Source: Cryptomeria japonica (taxonomy: Eukaryota > Streptophyta > Pinopsida > Cupressales > Cupressaceae). Taken from it: a stretch of 64,000 bases of DNA. The first letter of the stretch is position 1, and every line of letters starts with the position of its first letter. Made by a program: the position numbers and the translations under genes. Shown here one piece after another: positions 21,301-33,874 of this stretch. The stretch spans positions 475,606,008-475,670,007 of the forward strand of contig NC_081405.1 of the NCBI RefSeq assembly GCF_030272615.1, read 5' to 3'. The notes beneath the pieces are model-generated. The model was not told where the DNA came from. It did not search any database and was given only the letters and a program-made list of their open reading frames with translations.

Positions 21301-21878
21301 TTACAAACCAATGCTGATAAATGATTTGATTGACAAATGCGCCAATTGACAAGGAACAATGACTAATTGATTCAAATTGACATGATTGAGAAGGACGATG
21401 ATCAATGACAAATCAATCACAAAATGACAAAGTTGACAAGAGGACAAGGATCGATGACAAAATAGATTACAAAACAACAAGATTGAAAATGACCACGATC
21501 GATGACAAATCGATCGCAAGATGACAAGATTGAAAATGACAATGATCGATGACAAATCAATCGCATGATGATAAGATTGATAAGAGGACAAAACCCTAAT
21601 TAGGATTGACGATGTCCAAAATGATGACAAATAAGCGTGCACATTGATGCGATAGGATAAGATTGACCAAAATCATGACTGAAGATTGTTGTCGACAAGA
21701 CCTAATTCAAAGGTGAGATGAATGAAGAATGCAGAAGAATGACTTGATGCTCACAAATGATAAAGACCAAGTGAAAATCATAGGAGAAATGTTAATGCAA
21801 TGCAAAACCCTAAAATAAGGCAATGCGCAAATGTTAAAGTATGACTCCGCAAGCGTTGACCATTTTTAGACATCTACA
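21301..21878 (-). mobile_element. Truncated Tat-like LTR (copy Z), U3 part only
   Basis: It aligns almost base for base with 9072-9648 of LTR copy X, including four 47-bp units and the end ...ttttagacatctaca at 21878. The left side is cut at about 21301 in mid-LTR, with no TATA box. To the right, actt gcctacaccccctgac is C-rich on this strand, so a decayed polypurine tract is possible. 21879-22239 shows nothing certain. Confidence 0.7.
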
Positions 21879-22239
21879 ACTTGCCTACACCCCCTGACAT
21901 GCATCAAAAAATGAACAAAATTGACCTACAAAAGTGTGCTCAAATTAGAAATTGACAAGTGGGCATCAGGGTACATACCTCTAGTCCTGTGTCCTCTGAT
22001 CGTTGATAGCTCCGCATGCACTCACCACAATGATTTTTCCTCAAAATTCACACCATCCTTGCCAAGCCTTCCTTGCTCCAGAACTCCAATTCTTCCCAAT
22101 GAGAGTGAAAATGAACTCTTTAATTTGTATTAGTTGTGGTCTTTTTCACCTTTTGAAACTTGTATCTTTCGCATTTGAACCCCGATTTCACTTTCGTTCA
22201 TGATTTTGGAATCCAGGCATCATTATGGACAAATTGACC

Positions 22240-22392
22240 TCTTGTTCAATTTTTTCAGCCAATTTTTTAAGGGGGCACCCTTGTAACCTGTTATGTCTGG
22301 GACATCTTTTAATGCGATTTTTCTTGAATTTTCTTTGAAACAATGCTCTAAATTGCATTGTCTCAAAAAGGGGCAAAAAACAAACACTAAAA
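22240..22392 (+). promoter_or_regulatory. 3' double-purine-tract module and mutated LTR start, split by an insertion
   Basis: gccaattttttaagggggcac is followed by tctgggacatctttt, ctttgaaacaatgc and gcattgtctcaaaaaggggc with an A run: the plus-strand version of the shared 3' module. The LTR start after it is altered (caaacactaaaa in place of tgtagacactaaaa). The 26-kb insertion that begins at 22393 falls about 15 bp into the LTR, and the LTR resumes at 48385. Confidence 0.65.
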
Positions 22393-23297
22393 TGTAGGAA
22401 TCCAAGAACACTGAGAGGGGGGGTGAATCAGTGTTCTACCAGAATGATCAATTTTAACCTTATTAAAACATGCATTCACCAAGTAGTATGCTGATACATA
22501 TAAGATTGAAAGAAGTAAAGAAATCAATAAGCCAATTACACAAATCAACACCATAACATAGAGAATTATACATGGAAAACCTCAAAGAGGAAAAACCACG
22601 GTGGGATTTGTGACCCACAATATCAATCCACTAGCCATATGAAGAGATATTATATAATATGGGGCCCTACACATGCAGGAAGGCTTACAACCTAGAGCAC
22701 ACTGCTCATCACAAAGGAGTATCACTGACTACAGTCACTCAGAATAAGAAAACATAAAATTGAACTCATATAATGCATCTGCTATGCCTGATTGAGTTCT
22801 GGTTCAATCTCTGTTTGTTCTGGTTTTGAAACCCTAAACCCTTACCAAAATAACCTCTTACATAATCAACAATCCTCGCATTACAATTATCTCTCTCTCA
22901 CTCATATTTTATTCCCTCATATCACAAAATTATTTAATCAACTCACCTATATACCCTTACAATCTTCCATGCCTTATGTCGACTTACATAGATAATTACA
23001 AAATGAATATACAAGTCTGCTCAATTACATATATACATAAATATCAAAATCAATTTCCAATTGTCGGATCTACCAAATGATGGTGGCCTCATATACCAGT
23101 ATTCTGTGTAAGTCATATCATCCTACAATGTCGGTACCCATATAATTCCTCCAACTAGTGAAGATACTTGTCGATGTCGATGCTGGTGTCGGTGAAGTGT
23201 CTGTCGGTGAACAACCAAACCAAGATATAAAAGCCAGAACATGTTTCCATCAATGAAAACATATTGAAACCAATCAAATGAGTGTCAATTGCCAACA
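22393..23297 (-). repeat. 3' LTR of the iMet-primed element
   Basis: It is 905 bp, TG...CA, with about 9% differences from the right LTR over a 180-bp stretch compared by eye. It contains a phrase (ggaaaacctcaaagaggaaaaacc) and a run of seven G near its left end that the partner shares (eight there). The differences imply an old insertion. Confidence 0.85.
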
Positions 23298-23310
23298 ATA
23301 TCCCCCTTTG
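23298..23310 (-). promoter_or_regulatory. Polypurine tract of the iMet-primed element
   Basis: The minus strand reads caaagggggatat directly before the LTR start at 23297. This is the standard place for plus-strand priming and fixes the element's orientation together with the primer site at 47464. Confidence 0.8.
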
Positions 23311-24543
23311 GCATTGATGGCAACACTCATGTGAAAAATGATAATGGTTTCACTCTGAGACTGCTCCCCCTGAGCTGAATATCCATCTGTGATCATGATC
23401 TGAACAAAATACTCCATACCTCCAAGAATATATTTTTCACCTATACCTCCCCCTTTGACATCAATGCCAAAAAAATACCAAAAGTCAGGATGAAGAATGA
23501 AAGACTATACAAAGAATGTCCCAAAACACCTTACCAGAGCTAAATATATTTGAAAATTTCTGGATAGGCTTTCTCCAAAAGCTCTAGATAGGTATCCCAA
23601 CCTAATTTGAGTATTCTAGAAATAGATACAAGTCCATTAAGCATGTGAGAATATGACTTTTTATCCTTAAGTTCTATCGGTGTGGGCTTACCAACCATAT
23701 CAATACACTCCTTCTTATGTACACTCAATGAGTCCAACCAGGGACTCGCCAATCCTCTGAGACCTCTATCTCTTCTAATGATTTTATCTTTATCCCTCTC
23801 AAGAGCTGAAACTTGAGCTTCCAATACCAAAATCTGAGCATAAATAGATGTATTTAAATAATTTGAGCCATCAAAATAATTGACTATACCTACAATTTTC
23901 TCCCGAGTATCCTTAATCCCTTTATCTATATCTATTGTAAGTAAACCTATGTTACAACATACTCTATAAATATTTGTACATTGCCTTAAGGCATTATCAA
24001 TTAACTTCAACTTATCATTAATCTCCTTCTTCTCTGACTCACACATCTGATCAAATGTTTCTCTTTTGTCTTGTGTAATCCTCTCCAATGCCTGTCGGTT
24101 AGATATTTGTTGTAAAGATTGAAAGTCCTTTGAAATGTGCTCTATGGTTATTTTAATCTTGCCAGACGGGCTTGCTCCTTTGTCAAGTTTGCACTCTGGG
24201 ATAAGTCTATGCAAAATTGGGATTGATTGATTAATAAATCCTTTGTCCACAGATCCTTCCTTCATCATCTTCTATGGGCTCAGTAGAACTCATCTCAGTT
24301 ATGTTGTTCTTCTCTACCTATGAGGTGTCAATTGACAATAATGATGTGCTCACTACCAGTTCCTTGTCAGATTCCTCTTTCTTCTCCTCTGATGGTTTAT
24401 TAACTTTAATATCTTTCTCTTTTCCACTGGTCGCTTAGCCACTTTGTGCAGTATCATTTATTGTCGATTCCTCCTTATGAATCGTGTCCTCAACCTGTAC
24501 ATTCTAATCCAGAGAACTATTGTCCTCAACATTTGTAACCTAT

Positions 24544-25817
24544 TGTAAAGTGGAAAATAATCGAACCCTAGTTGCTCTCCCCTCTTCCAACTCCAAGGAG
24601 AGAGAAGGGAGGTTACTAGGGTTGACGGTTTTCACATAGGTGGGACTTTACATTCAAAAGAGGGGTTGAAACCCACAAGATCCAATCCCACACAATGCAA
24701 GATTGGATTCTAAATGAGTTTCAAGGGTTAAGACAGCAAGGCTACCTCTTTTGTAAAGAATGTAGATAGAATGATTAAGCTAGGAATGCATAGAAAGTGA
24801 GAAATATTTGCTTATAAACTGAGATAGGGATGTAGGATGAAGCTGCGGACCTGGAATTAGCAGTAAAATGTCGATACGACACTGTCCTGCAAATTTGAGC
24901 GAAAGTTGACGGGACGATGGCGCCTGGCATGCACATGGTCCTTCAAAAAATCCGCGAAACGAAGGGGGATCGGTTCGTCTCTGCACAAGGATTCCAGATC
25001 TTCAATTTCAGTCGCGTACCTGCAACCTACACACAGAAAAGCGAAGACGATTGGGGGGTTAGGGATTAGGGGTTTTCCCTTAGGTCAAACCGTGGTTTTG
25101 GAATTAACCAAGAAATGAGAAATGCTGTAAATGTAAATGATTGTAATGTAAAACAAGTACTAGTACCTTGTTGTAAGGATGTTTGTATCCTTATGTGCGA
25201 AGGTATAGATGTTGTTGTTTGTTGTATGTTGTATGTTGTAGTATGTGATCTCCTCTTCAATGGTTGAATCCTTGTCTTGAATGCAACACTTAGCCTTGAA
25301 TGGAGACTTGGAATGATCAATTGCTTGAAGGAATGCTTGGATGCTTGAATGCTTGAATGTTTGAATGTTTGAATATCGCTTCTACGCCTTTTTTTCCGTC
25401 TTTCAAATGAGAGAGGAAAATGTCATTTATATACTTTCCAATTAGGGTTGATAGACTGATTTTCCTGACCTTAGGCCGACCAGGAAATGTTATTTTCCAA
25501 ATTGCAAACAAAAAGACCCGAAGCCCCATAGGAGACCGGGCCCAAAATAGGGCCAGGGACCAGGGCGCTGGGTGCCATGGTCCTGGGGGACCAGGGCGCT
25601 GGGCGCCATGGTCCTAAAGGACCAGGGCGCTGGGCGCTCTGGTCCCACCTCCTGGGACAGCAGGGTGCAAGGAGGGGTCAGGCAGGGTACTGGAAAAATG
25701 CAGTTTTTGGTGTTGTGGACAAGTTTCGGGGTCTCCAATCAGGTTCCGTGTTGCGTCGCCATCGTGAAGACCCAAATGCGGTCGAAATTGCAAGTGTCAC
25801 AATTTTAGGATGCTACA
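24544..25817 (-). mobile_element. Solo LTR with perfect 5-bp target duplication
   Basis: It begins TGTAAAGTGG and ends ATGCTACA. CCTAT precedes it (24539-24543) and follows it (25818-25822), and removing it restores the ORF2 phase. On the minus strand it starts TGTAGCATCCTAAAATTGTG and has a TATA box (aagtatataaatgac, about 25424-25437), so its orientation is minus. Three GC-rich dyad repeats lie upstream of the TATA box. Open frames on both strands near 25490-25970 are by-products of the GC-rich part. Confidence 0.9.
25557..25646. repeat. Three 31-bp GC-rich dyad repeats in the solo LTR
   Basis: Units start at 25557, 25588 and 25619, each ggaccagggcgctggg then (t/c)gccatggtcct. Every unit is an imperfect palindrome (GGACCA.GGCGC...GCGCC.TGGTCC), so each can fold into a hairpin or bind a dimeric protein. 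They sit 120-210 bp upstream of the LTR's TATA box on the minus strand, in U3. The local base composition contrasts strongly with the AT-rich surroundings. Confidence 0.85.
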
Positions 25818-28787
25818 CCTATACACTCTCTGAATCTGTCGGTATCTCAACATTTGCTAGTATCACCTCTGTGTCCTATACATTAGATTCTACTAGGGGC
25901 TCTATATCTAATATCTTAATATCTTTCAAAATTGTAGAAGAGGTACCCATTATACCTTTGCCTTTCCCTTAAACTGGGATGTTTGTAGTGTAATTTTTAG
26001 CTTTCGGTGAAGTGTAAAAACTAGGGTTTTCAACAAAGAACTGAACCCATGCCTTGTGGGTCTCAGTGATTATCTCATTAACCCTTCCTAACATAAGACT
26101 AACTATCATGTGCTTGCTATGAAATTTTTTTTTTTTGCAACCTGAAGTGTCATATCCAACTCACTAGGAGTAATGGATCCACGGGTAGTCAATAACTCTT
26201 GAATCTTTATATGCTTGTCTTCCTCTATAGCTGATAATCTCCTAGCATCTAAGTTGTCATATAGTTGTGTCAGTATTTGATTCTCAGTTTCTAACAAAGC
26301 TTTCTTATATATATCCAAATATAACAAAACTATTTCCTCAACTTCTCTTTGCTCATCATCATCTACATGCTCATAATAAAATTGTACATTTTTCAACATA
26401 CCATCCTTAGTAATTTCATCTACCAATTCTGCACAAGTCTTGGGTGGAATACTAGTTACATTACCAAAGACAATTGGTAGGTCTATGTCATCTCTTCTTT
26501 CTTCTACCAGTACCGGATGGCGTAGAAGGTGTTTCCTTTGGAGCTCATTTCTTTGTCGGTACCTTGACTATAACCTTCCTTATCAGTTGCTTCCTAGCTT
26601 CCTCCTTGAAATATTCACTTTTCTTCCTCAATACCCTCTTAAATGCTAAGGGTGTGTCATCTTTACTTCCAGAGTCTGATGGAATAGGCTCAATGAATAT
26701 TTCAGGCTCTTTTCACTTCCTTCCTTTTTCCGGAACAACATCCATTAATGCTTTGATATCCTGAGATACTTGTTCAACAAATTTGCTTGCCTTGCTCTTC
26801 TTTTTCTCCCTCTTCTTTCGGTTAAACTCAGTTTGAACCTCTTTCTTCTTCTATTTTCAGTATCAAAGTATTTCTTGGCTTCATCAATTGGCGCATCAAT
26901 TAACATCTTTGCATAAGCATCCAAAATCCATGCATCAACTTCATAACCCATCTCTTCAATCCATATCTTCTGGGGTTTGACTGCTTCCATCAAGGTTTCA
27001 TCCTTTTTAACCATGAATCATATCTCGGTTGAGTATTTCTCAACAATTTTCTTTAGAATCCTCTCTCTAGATTTCATATCCTTCTGGAATGCCTTGAAGT
27101 AACCCCAAACCTTATCATCTCACTGACTACCCAGACTAGCAATAGATTGTTTCAGTTGTCTTCCTACTGGGATATCAAATGCCCACTGCCTCTTCCCAAA
27201 ACTGAGAGTTCATTAATTAAAAATAGCATCAAATAGACAATAATATTCCCATATCAAAATCACCCCTTCTTCTCTCCTTTGATCTTCCCAAGGTTAACTA
27301 ACAACTCATCTAACATCCATCCATACAAATCTAACTTCTCATTATCCCTCATGATCTTATGTGTGGCCTAAATGCAGGAGCTATAAATGGAGTTAAGATG
27401 ATTGGATTGAGTTACCTTGTATCCATTAATCATGCTGCCAAATTTGATGTCTCAGTCTGTGATAGTGCTAACCCTCATCGATCGTTGGTCCAAAGTTGCG
27501 CCCATCAGTTTGTTAACCTGATCATTAGAAATTGTTTTCTCTGAATGCTGACCAATGTGTGGAAAATAGGTGATGGCCCTAATGGACTCCTTCAAGATCT
27601 TATACGACATGTCCAACTAGATGAATTCTCCATGCACTCTACTCAAAACATATCTGATAATCTCATCTTAAAATTTAGAGATATACAAAATGCCAATAAA
27701 CCCTAGATCCTTAATGTGCTGATACTTGGGCTTGATCTTTCCAGAATCTCCCATTAACTCGCTCATTTACATGCTCTTGATATCATTGGTTCCAAAATCC
27801 TCAATGTGGCAGTGATTGTATGCTCTGACATCTTCCACATATATAACTCCTTTCGAAACATGGGAAAGAGCACCAACTGAATCATCCAAGGTGGCAATAT
27901 GCAAACATTGCTTGAAAGTTGGCCTAGGATGATCCTTAACCACAACAACAGTAGTATTTGCAATAAAAGTAGGTGCAGAGGATGATCCCGCTTCCATGAT
28001 GAAAGATAAATACCTGAGAAATAGTTGTCGGTGAAACTTGTTGGGTGAATATTTTGTCACTAGCATACCAATGACCAAATATATGATTCACACATAGCTA
28101 TGTTGAGAAATTAATCTCTCCTCTCATCAAGGGGAGGTTCCCTTTGAAATTTCTTCTCTCATTAATAAGAAATTAAAATCTGTGGGTTAGTGTTGGGCAT
28201 ATAACTCTCTCTTTTCAGAGTTAATGTATTCTCCCTCCACTTTGTTACAATTTCCCTATAACTTTGATCCTTAAGGAAATAGACAAATTAATCCAACAAA
28301 CTATACCAAGATTTTATAAGCAAGAAGCACAAAGTCTTTCTTGAATATAACACTAACTTAACTAATTATCATAATGGTTAGCAATTCAATCTTACAGCTC
28401 AAAGTCTTCAAGTATAATTCCTTAATCCTTAAAACTACAAGTAATAGTAGAAATACAAAGCCTACTACTAGTCACTTAACAATAAAAAATTTCCCAAATA
28501 TTCAAGGAGCACAAAGTCTACTTTTACTATTCAAGAGCTCTTTTACCCACTTAACAATACCTCCTATATCAAAAAATTCAAGAACATATATAAGTCATGA
28601 ACATAAGAACATCAACTCATATAAACAATTTTTGACACGACACAAAGTTTGGGATCAAATAAAATTGCTTTCTTTATTTAATTGATCAAATCTTCACAAC
28701 AAAAGCTCAAAGTCTTAGTTGAGACAAAAATTCAACAGAGTTTTGCTTAGCATAATAAAAGATTAAAAATACAAATGAGGGTCCTCC

Positions 28788-28797
28788 TTATATATAA
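28788..28797 (-). promoter_or_regulatory. TATA box of the giant element, 3' LTR copy
   Basis: The minus strand reads cttcttatatataaggagg. It lies about 155 bp downstream of the U3 frame's stop codon and about 750 bp before the LTR end, and it is conserved in the other LTR at 40951-40960. This placement puts the whole LTR-encoded frame in U3, upstream of the transcription start. Confidence 0.7.
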
Positions 28798-28951
28798 GAA
28801 GAGTGGAGAAAAATGTGGGCACAATTGACTAATTCAACTGCATAGTCCCACTTGACTACAACTACGGCAAAAAGAAAATATACAGCTGTGGGAAAACTTG
28901 CAGCATCTAACAATGAAACTACATGAAAAGAAAATGTCAAAAAGGGACACT

Positions 28952-31900
28952 TTATTCATCTTTCTCCTCCTGGTTTGACTTGTGGAATTCTTCGAACTTA
29001 GCTAGGATGGCCTCCATCTCTACTTGGTTTGGCATTGGGGTAGAATCTGTGATTACATGAACATGGAAAATTGTATCCTCAGCCTCTACATATTTCTTTT
29101 TCCCATCCTTCAGCATGGATGTGAGGACCTCAAAACTGACTTGGATCTTCGGTAACTTATCGAATGAACCAAGTGAGAAATCATGTCCTGTGTAGTGATC
29201 CATTAAAGAAATAAATTCTTGTGTGATGGCATCACTAGTAATGAGATTCTAATTGTCATCATACAGATAACAAGGAAGGTTGGCAATTCTAGCATAAATG
29301 AGATCAATCTCATCATCATCTTCCTTCCTCTCTTGGTATAGCTCTATTGTCATCAACCTTATTGTCTCTTTCTTGTGAGACAATAGCAACAAGATTTGGA
29401 TATATTTTTCCCTTGAAGGAACCACTTTATTCTCAACGAGGACGTCTATTCTAAAGTCCTCCATTTTGCTCCAAACAATTGTACTCTTCTCAATATCTTT
29501 AATCTCCTGAGATAATGAAGTTTTGACACTTTGCATCCCACTTTGGATCACTTCAAAATCAGTCAATAACCCAAGTGTTGAAATTAAGAGATGAGACCCT
29601 TCTAACTTCAGCCATGTAATCCACTCGTCCACCACTCGGCTCTTGGCTCCTACCTGTTCAATTTTCTTAAGAGATTTAGTGTCCATTGAGGATCCTATGG
29701 GCTCAACTTCCTAGGAGGATTGTGTAACTTTGAGAAGAACATTAGTCAATTGCTCACATTTATGTTTTAATTTATTCTTCTCATCCCTCTCTTGGTCAAG
29801 TCTCTATAACAAAGAGTTAAAAGCTATCTGAGAATCTAGCTTAACTCTCTCATGTGTCTCCTCTCCAAGCTCCACACTTTGCATCATGTAATCCTTAGGC
29901 TATATATCATTTATTCTTCTCTGATGATGGTACCATGACCTCAACATACTTCCTTTTAGAATTCGATTCTACTAACACTCAAGAGACAGTCTTCGGCTTC
30001 TTTGTTCCTTTGGGCTTTGGAGGAACAAACTACTCAAAATCAAACTCATCGAGTGAAATTACCTATTTCTTCCTCTTAGGTGCTACTAGCTCCATACAAG
30101 GTGGTAATTCTAGATTGGCAGATGGAGTAGTAGCTTCTTGTTGAGTCTCACTTGGTATTTCAAGAGCAAACTGGCTTGAACCTGCAGCAGTTCTACATTT
30201 TTTTATAAATATCAATGCTGAAGTATCCAGTGATATACCTGTTGATGTAGTAACAACTGCTAATGCTAACCCTTCTTTAGTTACAGCCACAGAGGAGAGA
30301 TTGGAAGGTGCAATGGAAACAATTTCAGTACTAAACAGAGGTGGGATTTTTGTTATGACCGTCATAGTAGAAATAACTTTAGTGCTTACCAGAGATGGAA
30401 TTTATGTTATGACCACTATAGAAGGTAAATTCATCATCCGTTGTTCCGCAAACGCTTGCTCCATAGATTCAGGAAACTCCAACATTGAAGATTCAAGGGT
30501 GGTTGAGGGGATATCATCCAAACTGGAAAATTTGGATAATGCGAAAAATTGTTGAGAAGTCTCTGACTATGTCATGTCCATGCCCAGATCCTCATCATTA
30601 AATTCCTCTTCCTCTTGATCAGAATCAAAATTGATGGAATGGATAATCACCTCTAAATGAGTTGGCACTTGTGAAGTGGGCAAGACATTAACTTCACCAA
30701 GATGTGATGTTTCTTCAACTTGTGCTTCCTCTTGTTGAGGAATTTCACCTTCTTCTATCTCCTTCTCTTTTTCAGTATCTCTAGCAGTCTATTGTTTTGG
30801 TTCCTTTGTGGTTGTCTCCTACACTACTGAAGATGATTCACCTTTTTTGGACCCTTTAATTGTGAACTTGATTTTGGGTCCTTTCCCCATAGATTGTGTT
30901 GCAGGGGCTGAGGATAGTGATTGTGGATCTTCTTTGCCCTTGGTTCTTGTTTCAGTCATAGCTCTCTTAACAACTAGGCCATCACTATTATCGTCATCTC
31001 CAGAACTAGCAGGAAGTTGTTTCATTCTAAGATTCTTTTTTAACAACCATGCATTGGTGTTTGCCAAAATGGGATAAATTCTTTGAGTGATAGACTTACT
31101 CTCCTTTTTCGACCATTGCACTGGTGGAAGTGGAGAGTCAACAATCTTCTTTTCATAAGAGGTTGGGCCTACTATGTCATCAGTGTCTTCCATGGTCATT
31201 GGGATCTTTCTCAAATCTAAATTTTCAATCTGCTCCAAGGTAAGATGACTGAAATCCATTCTTCTTATGTCTTCCTCATCTTGGCAATCCGCCCACACAT
31301 CCTCGAACCTAAAAACATGGGTGTAGTTTCTTTTGAGCTTATTCTTCATGCCACGAAAATTAAAATTAGTTTTTTCTTTAAATCTTCTCATAGTGTTCCA
31401 TTTCATCTCTTCCTCCATGTTCTTAGCCTTGGGGTTAGTTAAAATTGAGTACCTGCCACTAGATTCTGAGAACTTCAACCTGGTCTTATGTGCTTGCGAT
31501 TTATTTTCATGCACCTAGATTAGTTGCCAACACAACTCAATGAGAATTATCTTATCAGAAGGATACCTTGGTAAAATGAAGGGTTCACCTAAGAAACATC
31601 TGATCCAGATGTAAGTGAATGTTGGAAACTGAAGAAAAACGCATCCAAAATGAGACACCTTGTTATATGCAACCTCTGATAATATTTTCTTCTACAGAAT
31701 TTTATCAAACATGCACTTCCACACAACAAAGAAGGCATCATTGACTCTTCTAAAATGGATACCTTGATTCTTGATCATGAGTTGATCATAGTATTCCTAG
31801 ACAGGTGCTAATCTCCTGTCACCTTTGGTAGATAAACCTGGATATTGCCTCATAGAAGCGGCTACATAAACTAGGTAAGAGGTCATATAAAATTTCAATG

Positions 31901-32634
31901 TCACTTTAAATTCTTTCAACTGTGCATAGAGTGCATCACTGATCTGCTGACCCCAATCAATCCTAGTAGCCCCTTTCCTAATTATATTTATGTAATAACA
32001 CATCCATCTTTGAAACTAATGAGAATCCTTTAAACCCTTTACTCTTGCCAACATGGTGACCATATCACTGTACTCCTCATTGAAGTCACTTCTATAGAAA
32101 TACTTAGGCCATCGTGAGGTGGTAGAATTTCTAGCAGTAGAGAGGTACATTGTATTGATCACTTTCTTGCATTTGACCTCATTTTTCTCATAGTACTCTT
32201 GAGCACTTTCTTGAGAAATGTCAGCTACTTCCTCGACTGAAGAACCTTTGAAAACACTATCCAAAGTCATGATCACATTTTGATCACCATCCCTAACCTG
32301 TCTTGTATTTGGATCGAAGTGATCCGCTACTGCAAGTACAAAATCTAGATCATGAGCTGCAACTCGGAAGGAAGCATATTTATGCAACTCAGATTTGATC
32401 AAGTTTTGTTAAGCGGGAAGGAGCTTTTGAAACTCGATCAATAAACTCCTGCATACTGACATGACCAATTTCTGTATCTTTGATCTCCTTGATGTTTGAA
32501 TCTACTGAACTTTTCGGGTACAAATTCAAGTACTTATCATACTTGTACTTCATCTTTTTTGTTGTTGTTTTACCCAGTGAAGATTCCACTTGACTCAAAG
32601 AAGGCTCTGATTTGTTGTGAGAGGGCCTTTAAAT
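28952..32634 (-). pseudogene. U3-encoded ORF, 3' LTR copy (more decayed)
   Basis: It is homologous throughout to 41115-44648. Here the start codon is changed (ATT at 32634-32632). There are phase changes near 32400 and between 30063 and 29686, and extra stops where the partner keeps a codon: for example TAG at about 31800 against TGG, and TAG at about 29712 against CAG. The C-terminus ends EEFHKSNQEEKDE then a stop at 28952. In the genomic RNA this copy would lie between pol and the poly(A) tail. Confidence 0.7.
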
Positions 32635-32812
32635 TTGCAAATGACTACATTCAACACTGAGGATTAGCTTCTTCAATAGTTATCATCATCAATAAAACCA
32701 AATTTTATCAATCAGATCAAAAAATTGGACTCAGAACAGGCTTGGGAGCAAAACTATCAAAAATGGCAGGTCAAGGAAAAAAGTCCGATCTACACCTTAG
32801 GAGTCAAAATTT

Positions 32813-33874
32813 TCACATGGGACTTTAAAGTCCGATGTGAAAAGATAAAACATCTTTACTTGCATATTGGACTTTAAAGTCCGATGTGAAAATTGGGGAA
32901 AGTCATCAACACAGCGGACTTTAAAGTCCGATGTGCAAGTTAGGAAAAATCATTAGCACATCGGACTTTACAAATGTAAATCATTCAAAAGACCAGCACA
33001 TTGGACTTTAAATTCCAATTTACTGGGGAAGGGCAACCGATTGACATGTCGGGTTTTAAAACCTGACATGTCAATCGGATAATCTCCTCTCGCATATCAG
33101 ACTTTAAAGTCCGATATGTGAGGTTTACCCTCCTGCATATCGGACTTTAAAGTCCAATATGCAAACAATTATCTCTGTATATATTCTTGCATGTTGGGTT
33201 TTAAGACCCGACGTGCAGGCAAGGGAGGGGGGAAAATAAAATGGATCAAAGGGTGATTAGACAATAAAGTCCAATTTCCCTCAATGCGAAAAGAAAGTTT
33301 AAGAGCAATTGGATTTTAATGTCCGATTGCTCCTAGACAACAGAAAAAACAAATTCCCTCCTACAACAGAAAAACGAAAGCGAAAGGAAAAGAAAAACTA
33401 TAAAACAAACAAAAACCCTACCTGAATCCACGCAACCGAAGAAAATCAAGCAACTAGTGATGAATCGAAGTAGAATTCGCGAGGAGAGGAGCAGGAGGGC
33501 ATGCGCAGAAGAGAAAACTCAAAACAAAAATGAAGAATTAACCACAAAAGATTAATAAATAACCCAAAAATTAGCAATAAAAAAAGCTCATTAAAGTTAA
33601 TTGCGCAATTCATGTTTGACTTTAAAGTTGGACATGCAGGTTTAAAACCCTTGCAAGTTGGACTTTAAAGTCTGACATGCAAATTTTGACAAATCAACTG
33701 GTAGGTCGGACTTTAAAGTCCGATCTGGAGGGGAACGATTACCTGCAAGTCAAACTCTAAAGTTTGATCTACAGGGGAAAACCAAACCTTTGCACATCAA
33801 ACTTTAAAGTCCGATGTGCAATTCCCTTTGAAAAGAAGGAATTCTACAAGTCAGACTTTAAAGTCCAACCTGAA
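32813..33874. repeat. Array of about 15 co-varying palindromes, 3' LTR copy
   Basis: Core units read ggactttaaagtcc, extended by matched arms that differ between units: acatc/gatgt, atatc/gatat, aggtc/gatct. One unit has a different core (gggttttaaaacct) inside a near-perfect 42-bp palindrome at about 33036-33077 with one mismatched pair. Further units lie near 32813, 32863, 32911, 32996, 33091, 33133, 33187, 33305, 33605, 33651, 33699, 33742, 33790 and 33845. A half unit at 32957-32977 lacks its right arm. The spacers are short and unrelated. Confidence 0.9.

Larger units (their letters stand above)
23540..27997 (-). pseudogene. ORF2 of the iMet-primed element, unrecognised protein of about 1,060 residues
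   Basis: It starts at ATG 27997 (MEAGSSSAPTF) just inside the giant-element insertion site and ends at 23540 (LEKAYPEIFKYI). If the solo LTR and its target copy are discounted, 23540-27014 is one phase; one frameshift lies between 27767 and 27014, plus several point stops. The N-terminal third is globular (KQCLHIATLDDS, YNHCHIEDFG, GDSGKIKPKY, MRVSTITD, GYKVTQSNHL). The middle is charged. The C-terminal 240 residues are helical with coiled-coil character and contain SPWLDSLSVHKKECIDMVGKP. It matches no retroviral domain I know. It may serve RNA packaging or partner recognition, or be a captured host gene; no function is claimed. Confidence 0.6.

Noticed and set aside
25490-25972. Overlapping frames on both strands in the GC-rich part of the solo LTR
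   Set aside because: They arise from the three 31-bp GC-rich units and lack stops for compositional reasons.
32813-33874. CRISPR-like array of regularly spaced repeats
   Set aside because: Repeats are palindromes with varying arms, spacing is irregular, no cas genes are present, and the context is a plant LTR.
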